A stretch of 64,000 nucleotides of DNA from Hypomesus transpacificus (Eukaryota; Chordata; Actinopteri; Osmeriformes; Osmeridae): NCBI RefSeq assembly GCF_021917145.1, contig NW_025813750.1:62001-126000 (forward strand). Reading direction: 5' to 3'. A model generated the notes under the pieces. The model made no database searches, was not told where the DNA came from, and saw only the letters and a program-made list of their open reading frames with translations. The translations under genes were made by a program, and so were the position numbers. This document shows positions 51,301-63,036 of this stretch, in pieces (within the stretch, counting starts at the first letter, position 1; each line of letters opens with the position of its first letter).

Positions 51301-54300
51301 ACCCGGTAAGTTTAAGACCGATATCATTTTAAATTCTCTGTTTAACCAAATCACACCTCTTTTTGTTAAAGATATGATAAAACCATTGTCATTATCCCAA
51401 ACCAGAATTCAATCTGTATGTTTCTCAAATGAAAATATAGACCACATAATGTTCCCAATGTAGCGTTTAACAAAACTTTTTTCAAATATATTTTCCATAA
51501 AGGTCAGATAGGTAGAACTTCATAACTTGCTTTGGCTGCAGTCCAAAACAAGCTAATTAGCACAAACCATCATAACCACAATTTATCAGACTTATGAGTC
51601 TTCCCAAATTATTTCAGAACAAAGGTTATTATAACCCTCCTTATGCACTAATACCATTTATTAATACAACCTTATCACAGCCTAACTGTTTATCCAAAAC
51701 ATTGTGTCAGGCTCCTGATAAAACATGCAATCAAACTTAAAGCCAAATTACAATAAAACTCAAAATAAAAATACATTTTAGTTATTTTCTCTTTCTCATT
51801 TCATAACTAAATTGCATCCAATACCTTTATCAAAACTCTTAAAAATCCTACATTTTACTATTTTGATTTTAAATGTTTTCCCATATACCTAAAGTATATG
51901 CATAGTTCCCTTTTCAGAACATCAAAGTGTTTAAACCAATCATCTCTTCACAACCACAAAACGTTCTCCTGTTTCATTTTATAACCTTCCATGAACCTCT
52001 TAAACCAATCTTTTAAGTAACTTTCAAATCATTTCCTCATAATGTTTTACATACATTTCTTCAAACCAAAATAAAACATTTGTGAAAACACAGCTTCAAA
52101 ATAACCCAACTGGAAAAGTGCCACCAATTGATTCCATGTCAATGGATATTTGATGTGCAAGTGGTTATTATAATCAGATGTAGCTACTAAAGTTACAATT
52201 TCAAATTAAATCAAATCCTTAAACAAAACATTCCTTCGCCAAATAAAAACAACCTTCCTGTCTAAACGCAAACTTCCCATAAGTTCCCTATAACACACAA
52301 GGTTGCAATTATTAACTTAATTTCGCCTTTGATTTCAAAATTAGCGTTCTACTAATTCTCTGAGCCACATTTTAATTTGCTTTAAACTATCGTTATCATA
52401 ATGTTGTTTCATCAAATCAATGTTCGGACAGTTAAAACTGCTCCCAGACCTTAGTCACTCATGCCAGTATTATGCTCCGTAATCACGTCAACCATGTCTT
52501 AATGTCCTTAAGACAAAAGAAAATATAAATTCGCCCTTTTTCTTTTTAAACCTTTAAATTCACAATTTAACATGAGTACCATAAGCCCGTAAAACAAAAA
52601 CCTTATTCTTTAACTTCTCAAAAGTCTTATCAAAGCATACAGAGAATACTTCTTTGAATATTCCTATATTTACCAGCCATTACGCCCACAACATGCATTA
52701 TGCACGGACAATTCTTCAAATCTAATTTATGCGGACCAAAAACTCCAAATTAAGATATTTAATTGGAATATTTTGTAGTTTGTAGCCTATATAGTTTAAT
52801 GTAACACTCTTCTTACTTAATTACTTTTAGTTTTTACTTGAATGACTCAAATCTAGCACATTGTATCCATCAGCGCCCGCTTCAAACTCGAATCAAACAA
52901 ACAGCGCACTCTGGAACAGGCAAAAACCTTTTTTTTTCCCTCTTTGAACAACACAGATGGTTGGCGTTTACCTTCTATTCACTTAATTTTGCTCTATAAC
53001 TCTTGCGATTGTATTGGAACCAATTTATAAACCAGGGGTTCAATTTCTGCATTCTTATTGAATACCATAACACATCAAAGATATGACGCTTTTAAATACA
53101 AGTTCTGGTCGGAAAGGCTTCAAAAAACCTCCCTGTTTGGCTAGGAATTACAACAAATGTTTATCATGCATTTGTTAACCACCAAACTTCGAATTCTTCC
53201 AAACGGACACATCTCTCAGCATTAATACTCACATAATTATGCAGAATTACCCTCTGGGATCACCTTTGCAAAACTTCAACGTAACGGGACTCTTAGCCCC
53301 CACCTTTCCTCGGAATTTCTGAAACTCATGTAAAATGTACTCGAACAACCAAAAACCTTGTTAGCAAATGTATCAAAATAGGCTACTCTTCACTTAATAT
53401 ATTTCAAAAGTAACCAAATTAATGTGTAAATTCGCTCCAAATTCATCTATTTCTCTAAATTTGCGTATTTTCAATCTCTCAATTTCTTATTAGTCTGCGC
53501 ATGCGTCATGTGGTTACTCATCTGGATCTCAAATGTCAAGCTGCAATACCTTTACTAGCCTGTACCCGCCGCCATCGCTGTTGAGTCTGTATGCAAGTTT
53601 GTTAGCTACAAATGTTGTTGCCATAGTTGCAAATTCAACTTCCTGGACTCTCCTTGGTCTCAGGACAGAGCAAAATCTCTGGCAAAATGCACTTTCTCTA
53701 TGTTTTCACCATTAGCCATTAGCTAACAAAGTCACAGCTTGGATCTTTTCCTCTCAGATCCCAACAATTTGTAAAAGACTTTGTTCAACAGACAGCGGAT
53801 TGGCAAATTCACTAGAATCATGTCAGCCTTCTTTTAGACACATTTGAAACAAAAATTACCACATTCTCTTCACTACTCTTTAACTTAAACAATTGGAACT
53901 TCAATTTCACCATTGAACTTGAATTTTGGTTTCCATATTTCTAAGCATTTCACAATTCCTCTGTACAACTTTTAAAACAATTAACCATGGTTATATATAC
54001 ACAATAGGTCCGCGGTTTATACAATTATACAATTAGTCCTCATCGACTAATATAATTAGTCCTCGTCGACTAATGTAGTACTATCTTTTACGTGCGCACG
54101 GAGTCATTTAATCCTGTAGTCTTCTCACAGCGACTGTGGACGGCCCATTTACCTCAATGGCTTTCTACAGAATTTAGCAAAATAGGTTACTACGCTGTTC
54201 CCGGTACCCCCGGCGCCATATGTTAGTAAACGTGGCTTCTGTGATTAGCCTGCACCATCTCACAACTGGATCTGAATTAAGCAAATGTAGATGATAGAAC

Positions 54301-55275
54301 TGCACGTCTAATTTATCTTTAACTTAAAAATCGAGAGTCCAAATTCTGCATTGTACACTGAAAAGTCCTATCTTATGTTCACACATACATCTGAGTCCTG
54401 GTCGCCCAGGCCTTTTCAACCTGTTCGTTTGGCTAGGATTTAATAACACATGTTTGTAAGGCACGTGTCTACCACCAGACCCAGATCTATCAAAACAAAC
54501 ACATTTCAGCAACAATAAACGCACTTATGTAGAACTCCACTCTCTAATGGCATGTCAAACGCCTTTACCATGTGTAGATTACAATTCCCAATTCATCAGC
54601 AATAACAATCAGTTATTATGTCAATTTCAACCAATATACATTTACAGGTCAGGATCCATTGTGAGTTTAGTTCACGACTTCACAGCGGAGTATTTCATCC
54701 AACTCTGTTATACTGCAATGGCATTCCCACAGAAATCAGCAATAATCTTTCCATTTGGTTAGGTATTTAACTACCACCAAACTCAGATATATTTCAAATA
54801 TCTCAGTTCTGGTCGGTCAGGCCGTAACTGATTCTGTTCCATTTCTTAGCAAAACATACAGTCTATTTACTTCACCGATCTATCTGCTCCCAATGCGTCA
54901 CAGATCACGGGTCTCAGTAAATATGACACCCCAATCGCTGCACTGGGTTTCCAACAGGTCTTAGCTGATAGGGACCAGAGTGCTTTAATAACTACACTAT
55001 GGAGTTTTTTTTTAAATCAATTTGGAGCAAAATTCGACTATATATATATACAATTTCATTCTTACCTTGTCCATCGAAAGCTGTGCCTCTTAGCTAGTCC
55101 AGAAATCCGTCACCTTTCCACCATCCCCTCCCCCCCCAAAAAACTGGCCTCTTTTTAAACAGCCATTTTTGCTGCGAGGTTCTCCATTGTCATGCACGTC
55201 TGCACGATTTTAGTTCTTGGTTCTTGGGTTCTGGATGGTGGAATGGATGTTGGAATCCGGCTCGAAGGACCATTG
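48304..55275 (-). other. LTR element interior, no usable gene
   Basis: About 7 kb of AT-rich sequence. A purine-rich tract (AGGAGGGATA on the minus strand) abuts the 3' LTR. A degenerate block with CTGGTCGG...GTTTGGCTAGG...ACCACCA recurs near 53.1, 54.4 and 54.75 kb. A 20-bp near-palindrome is repeated at 54032-54074. Confidence 0.7.
55256..55272 (-). other. Primer binding site, tRNA-Tyr type
   Basis: The minus strand reads TGGTCCTTCGAGCCGGA, complementary to the 3' end of vertebrate tRNA-Tyr (CCGGCTCGAAGGA plus CCA). It lies 3 bp inside the right LTR and fixes the element's orientation. Confidence 0.85.
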
Positions 55276-55815
55276 TGTCAGAAGTATTAATCTATCAAGC
55301 ATTGCACAGTCAGTCGGTGAACAAGTTTAAGAAAGCTTTATTGCTTGTGGCCGGCCCACAAGGAGACAAAACATCACACCCCATTGTGCTACAAGTTTGT
55401 CCGCTAGCATGTTGCGCTAGCTAGCTATTTAAGCAGAACCGCCCTTTACAGTCATTGGTTAAGACAAAGGCATGCAAATGTTCCATTGCTCTTCTTCATT
55501 GGCTCCTTGCATAGACCTGGCGCGCGCGTGTGTGCGTGCGTGTTTGAGTGTGTGCGTGCTTGAGTGTGTGCGTGTGTGTGCCTTTTGACCCCTGTAAGCT
55601 TGACCACATGATTCACCCAACACAGATAAGGCCAGACATCTTTTAGGGCCTCTTCAGTAAGAGAGAGTGGTCAGCCCAGGTCACCTTGTTTACGTATGCC
55701 TCATGTTACCCAAAGTCCAGATTTGGGGGTAGGCTTCTCTCTACACACAAGGAATGCTGAACACAGAATCATTCTTATACAGGATAAATGTGTTACATCT
55801 TCAATTTCTCCAACA
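55276..55815 (-). repeat. 5' LTR (right copy)
   Basis: 540 bp, about 99.4% identical to the left LTR by eye. Confidence 0.9.
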
Positions 55816-55878
55816 CCAAGGCGCTGGATTAAGGCTCCAGTCTCTCCGGAGGCGTGGGTTCGAATCCCACCGCTGCCA
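55816..55878 (+). pseudogene. tRNA-Leu(AAG) 3' part, split by the LTR element
   Basis: Starts with the CCAAG duplication and continues through anticodon AAG, variable arm, T arm and acceptor end, all intact. It keeps a B box but no A box. Confidence 0.9.
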
Positions 55879-56204
55879 CTTTTGTAGGGTGCTAACGGCG
55901 TCTCATTGCTTTCACGTCAGTAAGTGGGTTTGAAAGGTGAACTGTGGCTCGTTGTGTTGTGTTGTCGTTGATGCTTTCTTGGGGCATCGTAGGTATAGTG
56001 GCTCCATCACCAGACAATACAAACCGTGAAGAGGCATTTCGTCTCTTGTGAAGGTCGAACACATCCGGAGTAGGCCAAGTGTTCCAAACTCGACAGAAGT
56101 ATAAACCAGGTTTATGGTAATCTCTTACTAGTTGGACGTCAGTAGGTGGTGTGAAAAGTCGAACCGTGGCTCGAAATGCTGTGCGATCATGGAGGATGTC
56201 GTGG

Positions 56205-56276
56205 GCATTGGTGGTATAGTGGCAAGCATAGCTGCGTTCCAAGCAGTTGACCCGGGTTAGATTCCCGGCCAATGCA
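56205..56276 (+). tRNA. tRNA-Gly(TCC), damaged B box
   Basis: C32 to G and T loop TTAGATT. Confidence 0.65.
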
Positions 56277-56403
56277 GAACCTTGAGAAAGATGTGTTTTA
56301 TCTGGTGTCATTCCACTGCTTGCAGGCATTAGACTAGTCACGTGAGCTCCTGGACGATCGATCAGCTTCGGTTGGAGCTCGGCTGGCCAACAGTTGACAA
56401 CGG

Positions 56404-56485
56404 GGTAGCGTGGCCGAGCGGTCCAAGGTGCTGGATTTAGGCTCCAGTCTCTCCGGAGGCGTGGGTTCGAATCCCACCGCTGCCA
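56404..56485 (+). tRNA. tRNA-Leu(TAG)
   Basis: Only the D-stem wobble AAGGTG differs from 7183. Confidence 0.9.
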
Positions 56486-56805
56486 GTTTTGTAGGGTGCT
56501 AACGCCGTCTCGTTGCTTTCAAGTCAGTAAGTGGGTTTGAAAGGTGAACTGTGTCTCGATGTGTTGTCGTTGATGCTTTCTTGGGGCATCGTAGGTATAG
56601 TGGCTCCATCACCAGACAATACAAAGTGTGAGAGGCATTTTGTCTCTTGTGACGGTCGAGCACATCCGGATTAGGCCAAGTGTTCCAAACTCGACAGAAG
56701 TATAAACCAGGTTTATGGCAAACTCTTACTAGTTGGACGTCAGTAGGTGGTGTGAAAAATCGAACCGTGGCTCGAAAAGCTGTGCGATCATGGAGGATGT
56801 TGTGG

Positions 56806-56877
56806 GCATTGGTGGTATAGTGGCAAGCATAGCTGCCTTCCAAGCAGTTGACCCGGGTTCGATTCCCGGCCAATGCA
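56806..56877 (+). tRNA. tRNA-Gly(TCC)
   Basis: Identical to 2112. Confidence 0.95.
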
Positions 56878-57005
56878 GAACCTTGAGAAAGATGTGTTTT
56901 ATCTGGTGTCATTCCACTGCTTGCGGGCATTAGATATAGTCACGTGAGCTCCTGGACGATCGATCAGCTTCGGTTTGAGCTCGGCTGGCCAACAGCTGAC
57001 AACGG

Positions 57006-57087
57006 GGTAGCGTGGCCGAGCGGTCCAAAGCGCTGGATTAAGGCTCCAGTCTCTCCGGAGGCGTGGGTTCGAATCCCACCGCTGCCA
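57006..57087 (+). tRNA. tRNA-Leu(AAG), lost terminator
   Basis: D-stem change CCAAAGCG. The 3' flank reads CTTTAGTAGG, so the usual T4 stop is cut to three T. Confidence 0.75.
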
Positions 57088-57407
57088 CTTTAGTAGGGTG
57101 CTAACGGCGTCTCATTGCTTTCACGTCAGTAAGTGGGTTTGAAAGGTGAACTGTGTCTCGATGTGTTGTCGTTGATGCTTTCTTGGGGCATCGTAGGTAT
57201 AGTGGCTCCATCACCAGACAATACAAAGTGTGAGAGGCATTTCGTCTCTTGTGACGGTCGAGCACATCCGGATTAGGCCAAGTGTTCCAAACTCGACAGA
57301 AGTACAAACCAGGTTTATGGCAATCTCTTACTAGTTGGACGTCAGTAGGTGGTGTGAAAAATCGAACCGTGGCTCGAAAAGCTGTGCGATCATGGAGGAT
57401 GTCGTGG

Positions 57408-57479
57408 GCATTGGTGGTATAGTGGCAAGCATATCTGCCTTCCAAGCAGTTGACCTGGGTTCGATTTCCGGCCAATGCA
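57408..57479 (+). tRNA. tRNA-Gly(TCC), three changes
   Basis: TATCTGCC stem change, CCTGG and GATTTCCGG in the T arm. Confidence 0.65.
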
Positions 57480-57606
57480 GAACCTTGAGAAAGATGTGTT
57501 TTATCTGGTGTCATTCCACTGCTTGCGGGCATTAGACTAGTCACGTGAGCTCCTGGACGATCGATCAGCTTCGGTTGGAGCTCGGCTGGCCAACAGTTGA
57601 CAACGG

Positions 57607-57688
57607 GGTAGCGTGGCCGAGCGGTCCAAGGCGCTGGATTTAGGCTCCAGTCTCTCCGGAGGCGTGGGTTCGAATCCGACTGCTGCCA
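57607..57688 (+). tRNA. tRNA-Leu(TAG), weakened T stem
   Basis: CCGAC-TGCTGCC form. Confidence 0.75.
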
Positions 57689-58008
57689 CTTTTGTAGGGT
57701 ACTAATGCCGTCTCGTTGCTTTCAAGTCAGTAAGTGGGTTTTAAAGGTGAACTGTGGCTCGACATGTTGTCGTTGATGCTTTCTTGGGGCATCGTAGGTA
57801 TAGTGGCTCCATCACCAGACAATACAAAGTGTGAGAGGCATTTCGTCTCTTGTGACGGTCGAGCACATCCGGATTAGGCCAAGTGTTCCAAACTCGACAG
57901 AAGTATAAACCAGTTTTAGGGCAATCAATTACTAGTTGGACGTCAGTAGGTGGTGTGAAAAGTCGAACCGTGGCTCGAAATGCTGTGCGATCATGGAGGA
58001 TGTCGTGG

Positions 58009-58080
58009 GCATTGGTGGTATAGTGGCAAGCATAGCTGCCTTCCAAGCAGTTGACCCGGGTTCGATTCCCGGCCAATGCA
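58009..58080 (+). tRNA. tRNA-Gly(TCC)
   Basis: Identical to 2112. Confidence 0.95.
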
Positions 58081-58207
58081 GAACCTTGAGAAAGATGTGT
58101 TTTATCTGGTGTCATTCCACTGCTTGCGGGCATTAGACTAGTCACGTGAGCTCCTGGACGATCGATCAGCTTCGGTTGGAGCTCGGCTGGCCAACAGTTG
58201 ACAATGG

Positions 58208-58289
58208 GGTAGCGTGGCCGAGCGGTCCAAGGTGCTGGATTAAGGCTCCAGTCTCTCCGGAGGCGTGGGTTCGAATCCCACCGCTGCCA
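58208..58289 (+). tRNA. tRNA-Leu(AAG)
   Basis: Counterpart of 33947 in the 24.26-kb duplication. Confidence 0.9.
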
Positions 58290-58600
58290 GTTTTGTAGGG
58301 TGCTAACGGCGTCTCGTTGCTTTCACGTCAGTAAGTGGGTTTGAAAGGTGAACTGTGGCTCGACGTGTTGTGTTGTGTTGTCGTTGATGCTTTCTTGGGG
58401 CATCGTAGGTATAGTGGCTCCATCACCAGACAATACAAACCGTGAAGAGGCATTTCGTCTCTTGTGATGGTCGAACACATCCGGAGTAGGCCAAGTGTTC
58501 CAAACTCAACAGAAGTATAAACCAGGTTTAGGGCAATCTGTTACTAGTTCAGTATCGATCAGTTTTGGGAGAAGCTCGGGTGGCCAACAGCTGACAACGG

Positions 58601-58682
58601 GGTAGCGTGGCCGAGCCGTCCAAGGCGCTGGATTTAGGCTCCAGTCTCTCCGGAGGCGTGGGTTAGAATCCGACTGCTGCCA
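58601..58682 (+). pseudogene. tRNA-Leu(TAG) pseudogene, broken B box
   Basis: Counterpart of 34340. Confidence 0.7.
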
Positions 58683-59002
58683 TTTTTGTAGGGTGATAAT
58701 GCCGTCTCGTTGCTTTCAAGTCAGTAAGTGGGTTTTAAAGTTGAATTATGGCTCGACATGTTGTCGTTGATGCTTTCTTGGGGCATCGTAGGTATAGTGG
58801 CTCCATCACCAGACAATACAAAGTGTGAGAGGCATTTCGTCTCTTGTGACGGTCGAGCACATCCGGATTAGGCCAAGTGTTCCAAACTCGACAGAAGTAT
58901 AAACCAGGTTTATGGCAATCTCTTACTAGTTGGACGTCAGTAGGTGGTGTGAAAAATCGAACCGTGGCTCGAAATACTGTGCGATCATGGAGGATGTTGT
59001 GG

Positions 59003-59074
59003 GCATTGGTGGTATAGTGGCAAGCATAGCTGCCTTCCAAGCAGTTGACCCGGGTTCGATTCCCGGCCAATGCA
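59003..59074 (+). tRNA. tRNA-Gly(TCC)
   Basis: Counterpart of 34742; body as 2112. Confidence 0.93.
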
Positions 59075-59201
59075 TAACCTTGAGAAAGATGTGTTTTATC
59101 TGGTGTCATTCCACTGCTTGCGGGCATTAGACTAGTCCCGTGAGCTCCTGGACGATCGATCAGCTTCGGTTGGAGCTCGGCTGGCCAACAGTTGACAACG
59201 G

Positions 59202-59283
59202 GGTAGCGTGGCCGAGCGGTCCAAGGTGCTGGATTAAGGCTCCAGTCTCTCCGGAGGCGTGGGTTCGAATCCCACCGCTGCCA
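59202..59283 (+). tRNA. tRNA-Leu(AAG)
   Basis: Counterpart of 34941. Confidence 0.9.
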
Positions 59284-59608
59284 GTTTTGTAGGGTGCTAA
59301 CGGCGTCTCGTTGCTTTCACGTCAGTAAGTGGGTTTGAAAGGTGAACTGTGGCTCGTTGTGTTGTGTTGTCGTTGATGCTTTCTTGGGGCATCGTAGGTA
59401 TAGTGGCTCCATCACCAGACAATACAAAGTGTGAGAGGCATTTCGTCTCTTGTGACGGTCGAGCACATCCGGATTAGGCCTAGTGTTCCAAACTCGACAG
59501 AAGTATAAACCAGGTTTATGGCAAACTCTTACTAGTTGGACGTCAGTAGGTGGTGTGAAAAATCGAACCGTGGCTCGAAAAGCTGTGCGATCATGGAGGA
59601 TGTCGTGG

Positions 59609-59651
59609 GCATTGGTGGTATAGTGGCAAGCATAGCTGCCTTCCACGCGGC
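59609..59651 (+). pseudogene. tRNA-Gly(TCC) 5' half, split by Dada-like copy 3
   Basis: Same as 35348-35390, including CGCGGC at 59646-59651. Confidence 0.85.
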
Positions 59652-60298
59652 GGGCAGACGCCTGTACCTGTAAAGGGAAAAATTGGGGTACTCGTGTCGA
59701 ATCCCAGTCACGACGATGTTTATTACAAATGATTTATTGTACTTCTTTCAATGATACAATATAGTGGCACTGGTTATCTGCTATATATCAAACCAATGTA
59801 AAAGGCCATACTGAGATGCCTCTAATCTACATCTAAAATTGCAGTATTGTACATTACAAATACATCATAATTGTATTCAGCCTTGTTTATTAACAAGATT
59901 GTGTATTGTCCGTTGGCACTATTTTCATTGTTTGTATATTGTCTGGTTTTGATGGAATATAAAAAAAATATATTCTGGTAAAAACCTCTAATATTGGGGA
60001 TTTATTTTCAGTGTAACCAGTTGCCTGGATTTGTTTGAGCCACTAAATGAAGACATTTGTACAGATGAGTCTTAAGGGGTCAATGGTAATCAATAGTCTG
60101 ATCCATCTCCATTTTCATACATCATGAACATTTATTTGATGATTAATTGTGATACAAATAACTGAGATGAACACACAATCTTATTTTGGCCATTTATTGG
60201 AACATGTAATCAAGGCTTGTACAAATAACCTAGATTAAGTGCAAAACAGTCATATTATTTATTTGAACTATTTACAACAATTTTTATGTACAGTTTGC

Positions 60299-61365
60299 CT
60301 ACTTCCCCTTCTCCTCAGCCCACCTCTTCTTCTCTGCCTTGTAGAAGGCTGATTGTTGAAACTCCCCCCAGGTCATTTCAGCATTCATTCCGTCTGCCTT
60401 GTACAGGGACAGCACCCTGGTAGGACAGTAAATGTACCTGCCCGCCACACCCCGGAACGAATGGTACACATGGGGGCTTTCTGGCCCCTGCTTGATGGGC
60501 TTGCGGCAGAACTTGCAGAGCCGACCGGTGGGCTGCTGTTCTGCCGCCCTCCGTTTCCCCCGCAGATCAGCCAACCTCCGTGCCTCTGCTGACCTGAGCT
60601 TGGCTGCCTCAAGCTCTTTCCCAAAGAAAGGGGTGTCCGCAAAGTCCTCAAACGGCATTCTGGGGTCATTCAGGCCTTCTGCTGCATAGAGCTTGTGGAC
60701 TCTTTGTGAGCAGTAAAAGTACTTGACCTCCCCAGACTGGTAGAAGAGGTGGATGGAGGAACCGTCTCCCTGGTATCGCGACTTCGGCTGGCCACAGGCA
60801 AGACAGTTCCTCGTCTTCTTTTTGCCCAGCTGCTGCTGCTGCTGTTGTTGCAGTGCCGTCTGCTTCTGGACTATGTCCCGCACCATGTCCTCGATAGCAG
60901 CCTTGGTCAGAGGGGCCTCCTGGGGATCTCTCCCAGGTGGATTGACCGCAGCGGGTGGTATGGTCACCACCGGCACGCTCTTGGTCTCACTCTCTGCCGT
61001 CAGGTGCTGCCACAGCTGCTGCGTCTCCAGAAGTTTCTCTGGGCTGGTGTTCAGGGACGTGCTGGCGTTGGTCCGCTTTGCCCAATGCTTCACATACTGT
61101 GAAATGTGTTGCTTTGTTGTTGGATGCAACAGGCTATTGGGATCACGGGAAGCAGCCTGCACCAAGCCAGCGTAGTCACTGTCCACCCTCTGCAGGAAAT
61201 CCTTCGACCCTTGGTGGATTCCTATGAGGCCGTCGATGACCTCCTTCATGGCCTCTGTCCACCGGGAATGGTCCAAGACGTACAGAAGCCCGCCTGCCTT
61301 GATGGACATTGTGCGAGCAGCACGCGGGTTTGCTGTGATGGGCAGTGCAGGTGTCGTTGGCAGAC
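60299..61365 (-). CDS. Dada-like protein, last exon, copy 3 (intact)
   Basis: Full last exon: both Cys modules are complete, the second reading CKFCRKPIKQ...HVYHSF...YIYC, ending RWAEEKGK at the natural stop (60301-60299). Compare 36037-37103. Confidence 0.7.
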
Positions 61366-61497
61366 CTGAAGACAAGTAGAAATAACACATAATAAATATA
61401 AAATCTTGCTCTATCAAGCATCAGTGCAACTTGAGTGTTGCATCTCATTCACATTTTACTAGCAGATGTGTAAAATGAGGGATATTTGCAAAATTAC

Positions 61498-61573
61498 CTT
61501 GAGTGGAGGTTGATTGGACTGGCTGGACTGTGGTCTGGGGCAAGACTCCAGAAGCCTCACCAAAGACGTCATC
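61498..61573 (-). CDS. Dada-like protein, small exon, copy 3
   Basis: Same as 37236-37311, borders intact. Confidence 0.55.
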
Positions 61574-61688
61574 CTGCAACAGAGGAAGTACATGCATTTC
61601 AATTATTTAAACATGTGTGCTTAGTCTGCAGGTATAACCTGTGTAAGTTTGAAAGGGTAAATTACAAAGTGCTATCAATGCAACTTAC

Positions 61689-62366
61689 ATTGTCTTCTGG
61701 CGTGATGAAGGGCTGGTCGGCGACCACCCGGTCAGCCTCCTCTTCCTCAGCTCCCTCTTCATCAGCCCCCTGGGACCTGTTCTTGAACCAGTCCAGAGGC
61801 ACAGGGCGACAGCCTGGCTCCACATACTGCAGGCCAAATCTCTCCCCTGTGTCTCTGTGGCTCAACTGCAGTGCAGGGTATTTGGCATGGCCGGTCACCC
61901 TCTCCGATGCCACGTTCAGCTGCATGATGAGCACTGGGTCAAAGACTGCAGGTAGCTTCACGTCCGGTAACTTCAGATCCACCAATCTCTGAAAGTTCCA
62001 CCGTGCCATGCCCATCATGCCTTGAGCCTGGAAGAGCTCGGAGGAAACACAGTTGCCTGTGATCCACCGTGCCTGATGCGCATGGAAACCCTCCTGTTGG
62101 GAGGTGCCTCTCACAGGGATCCACACTGGGACAGCTGCTCCTTCACCCTTGACGTGGTTGAGCTGCACTGTTCCTCCGTGTCTGTAAAGGATCCCGTCCT
62201 CCTCTTCTGGATCACTCAGGCAGCCTCTCAGGATGTGCACCCTCTGGAGTCTCCACAGCTTTAGCATGGACGGCTTGAAGAGGTAGACACCATTGGGATC
62301 TGTCTCTAGGAAGAACTGTTTGAGGACGCTCTCCACTCTCTCCAGCAGCTCTGTAGGTTGTGGTAC
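61689..62366 (-). CDS. Dada-like protein, 226-codon exon, copy 3
   Basis: Same as 37427-38104 with no residue change that I could see; open throughout. Confidence 0.6.
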
Positions 62367-62496
62367 CTTACAATTGAAAAAAGGATTACAGATGATTTCA
62401 TATGCATTAACGGAATACAGAAATTAAATTACGTATTTTTCTTATTTATGTTATAACATAACAAGCATTATTAATGTTATGAACATTCAAAAGTAC

Positions 62497-62869
62497 CTTG
62501 GTCCGGCAGTGTTCCCGGATATGCTGCTTTGTGGGATTGGCAGGCCTGATCCCACAGAAGGCGTATGCCTCCGTCAGCCTCTGCAGGTCAGTCTGGTCCA
62601 CCACACAGAATGCAGCACTGAGGAACCGGCAGAAAGTGCTGTGGAGTGTATGGTGCTCTGACACGCACTCCCTTGAGAACCGCCGCATGCAATGGAAAAG
62701 GTCCAGTTTGACAGTGATGTCGCTGCTGTACTTTCCCCGGGAGGCACATGAGTTGGTCAGGTTCCCAGATGTTGCCCCCGTCACCACAGCTTCCGTGGTT
62801 TTCCATGAATCCCAGTGGAGGTGCTCCTGGGGGTCAAGGTTTGGGATCCGGAAATCAGCACAGCAGTCC
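62497..62869 (-). CDS. Dada-like transposase core exon, copy 3 (frame intact)
   Basis: 373 nt. Reads DRDCCADFRIPNLDPQEHLHWDSWKTTEAV and on through KLDLFHCMRRF with no break, unlike copy 2. Confidence 0.65.
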
Positions 62870-63036
62870 CTGCTCACACAGTGAGAGAGAGAGAGAGAAA
62901 AACACAAATTAATGATAGGCTTTGAGTTTCTATGTCACCTGCATACAATCCCCTGTAACTATATAGTATATTATATTTTGCTAAATGTTTCTGTCCTGTG
63001 TAAAATTGAATACAAAAGCTGTGATCTGGCTTTTAC

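Larger units (their letters stand above)
47764..55815 (-). mobile_element. LTR retroelement, fossil, minus orientation
   Basis: 8,052 bp with two 540-bp LTRs, 5-bp duplications CCAAG on both sides and TG...CA ends. A tRNA-Tyr primer site next to the right LTR makes 55276-55815 the 5' LTR. The two LTRs differ at only about three positions, so the insertion is young. The internal part (48304-55275) is AT-rich and heavily broken, with no long reading frame; only faint pol-like traces (RNase H-like, near 50.2 kb, minus strand) remain. Family unsettled (Ty3-type or endogenous retrovirus-like). A young insertion with a decayed interior suggests a non-autonomous line moved by another element's proteins. 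Confidence 0.85.
55816..59645 (+). repeat. tRNA array block G
   Basis: Six whole Leu and five whole Gly loci plus the two broken genes at its ends. The right 1.5 kb (from about 58160) matches 33900-35390 almost base for base. Confidence 0.9.

Noticed and set aside
1191-59645. CRISPR-like regular repeat spacing
   Set aside because: Repeats are 82- and 72-nt tRNA genes with 300-bp spacers that are themselves repeated, in eukaryotic DNA.
1805-59646. Dozens of minus-strand frames of 100-200 codons across the array (for example 46204-46815) and repeated 66-codon plus-strand frames around each Gly gene
   Set aside because: They cross tRNA genes and ghost sequence, break at unit variants, and encode peptides that are just translations of tRNA and spacer. 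No initiation or family evidence.
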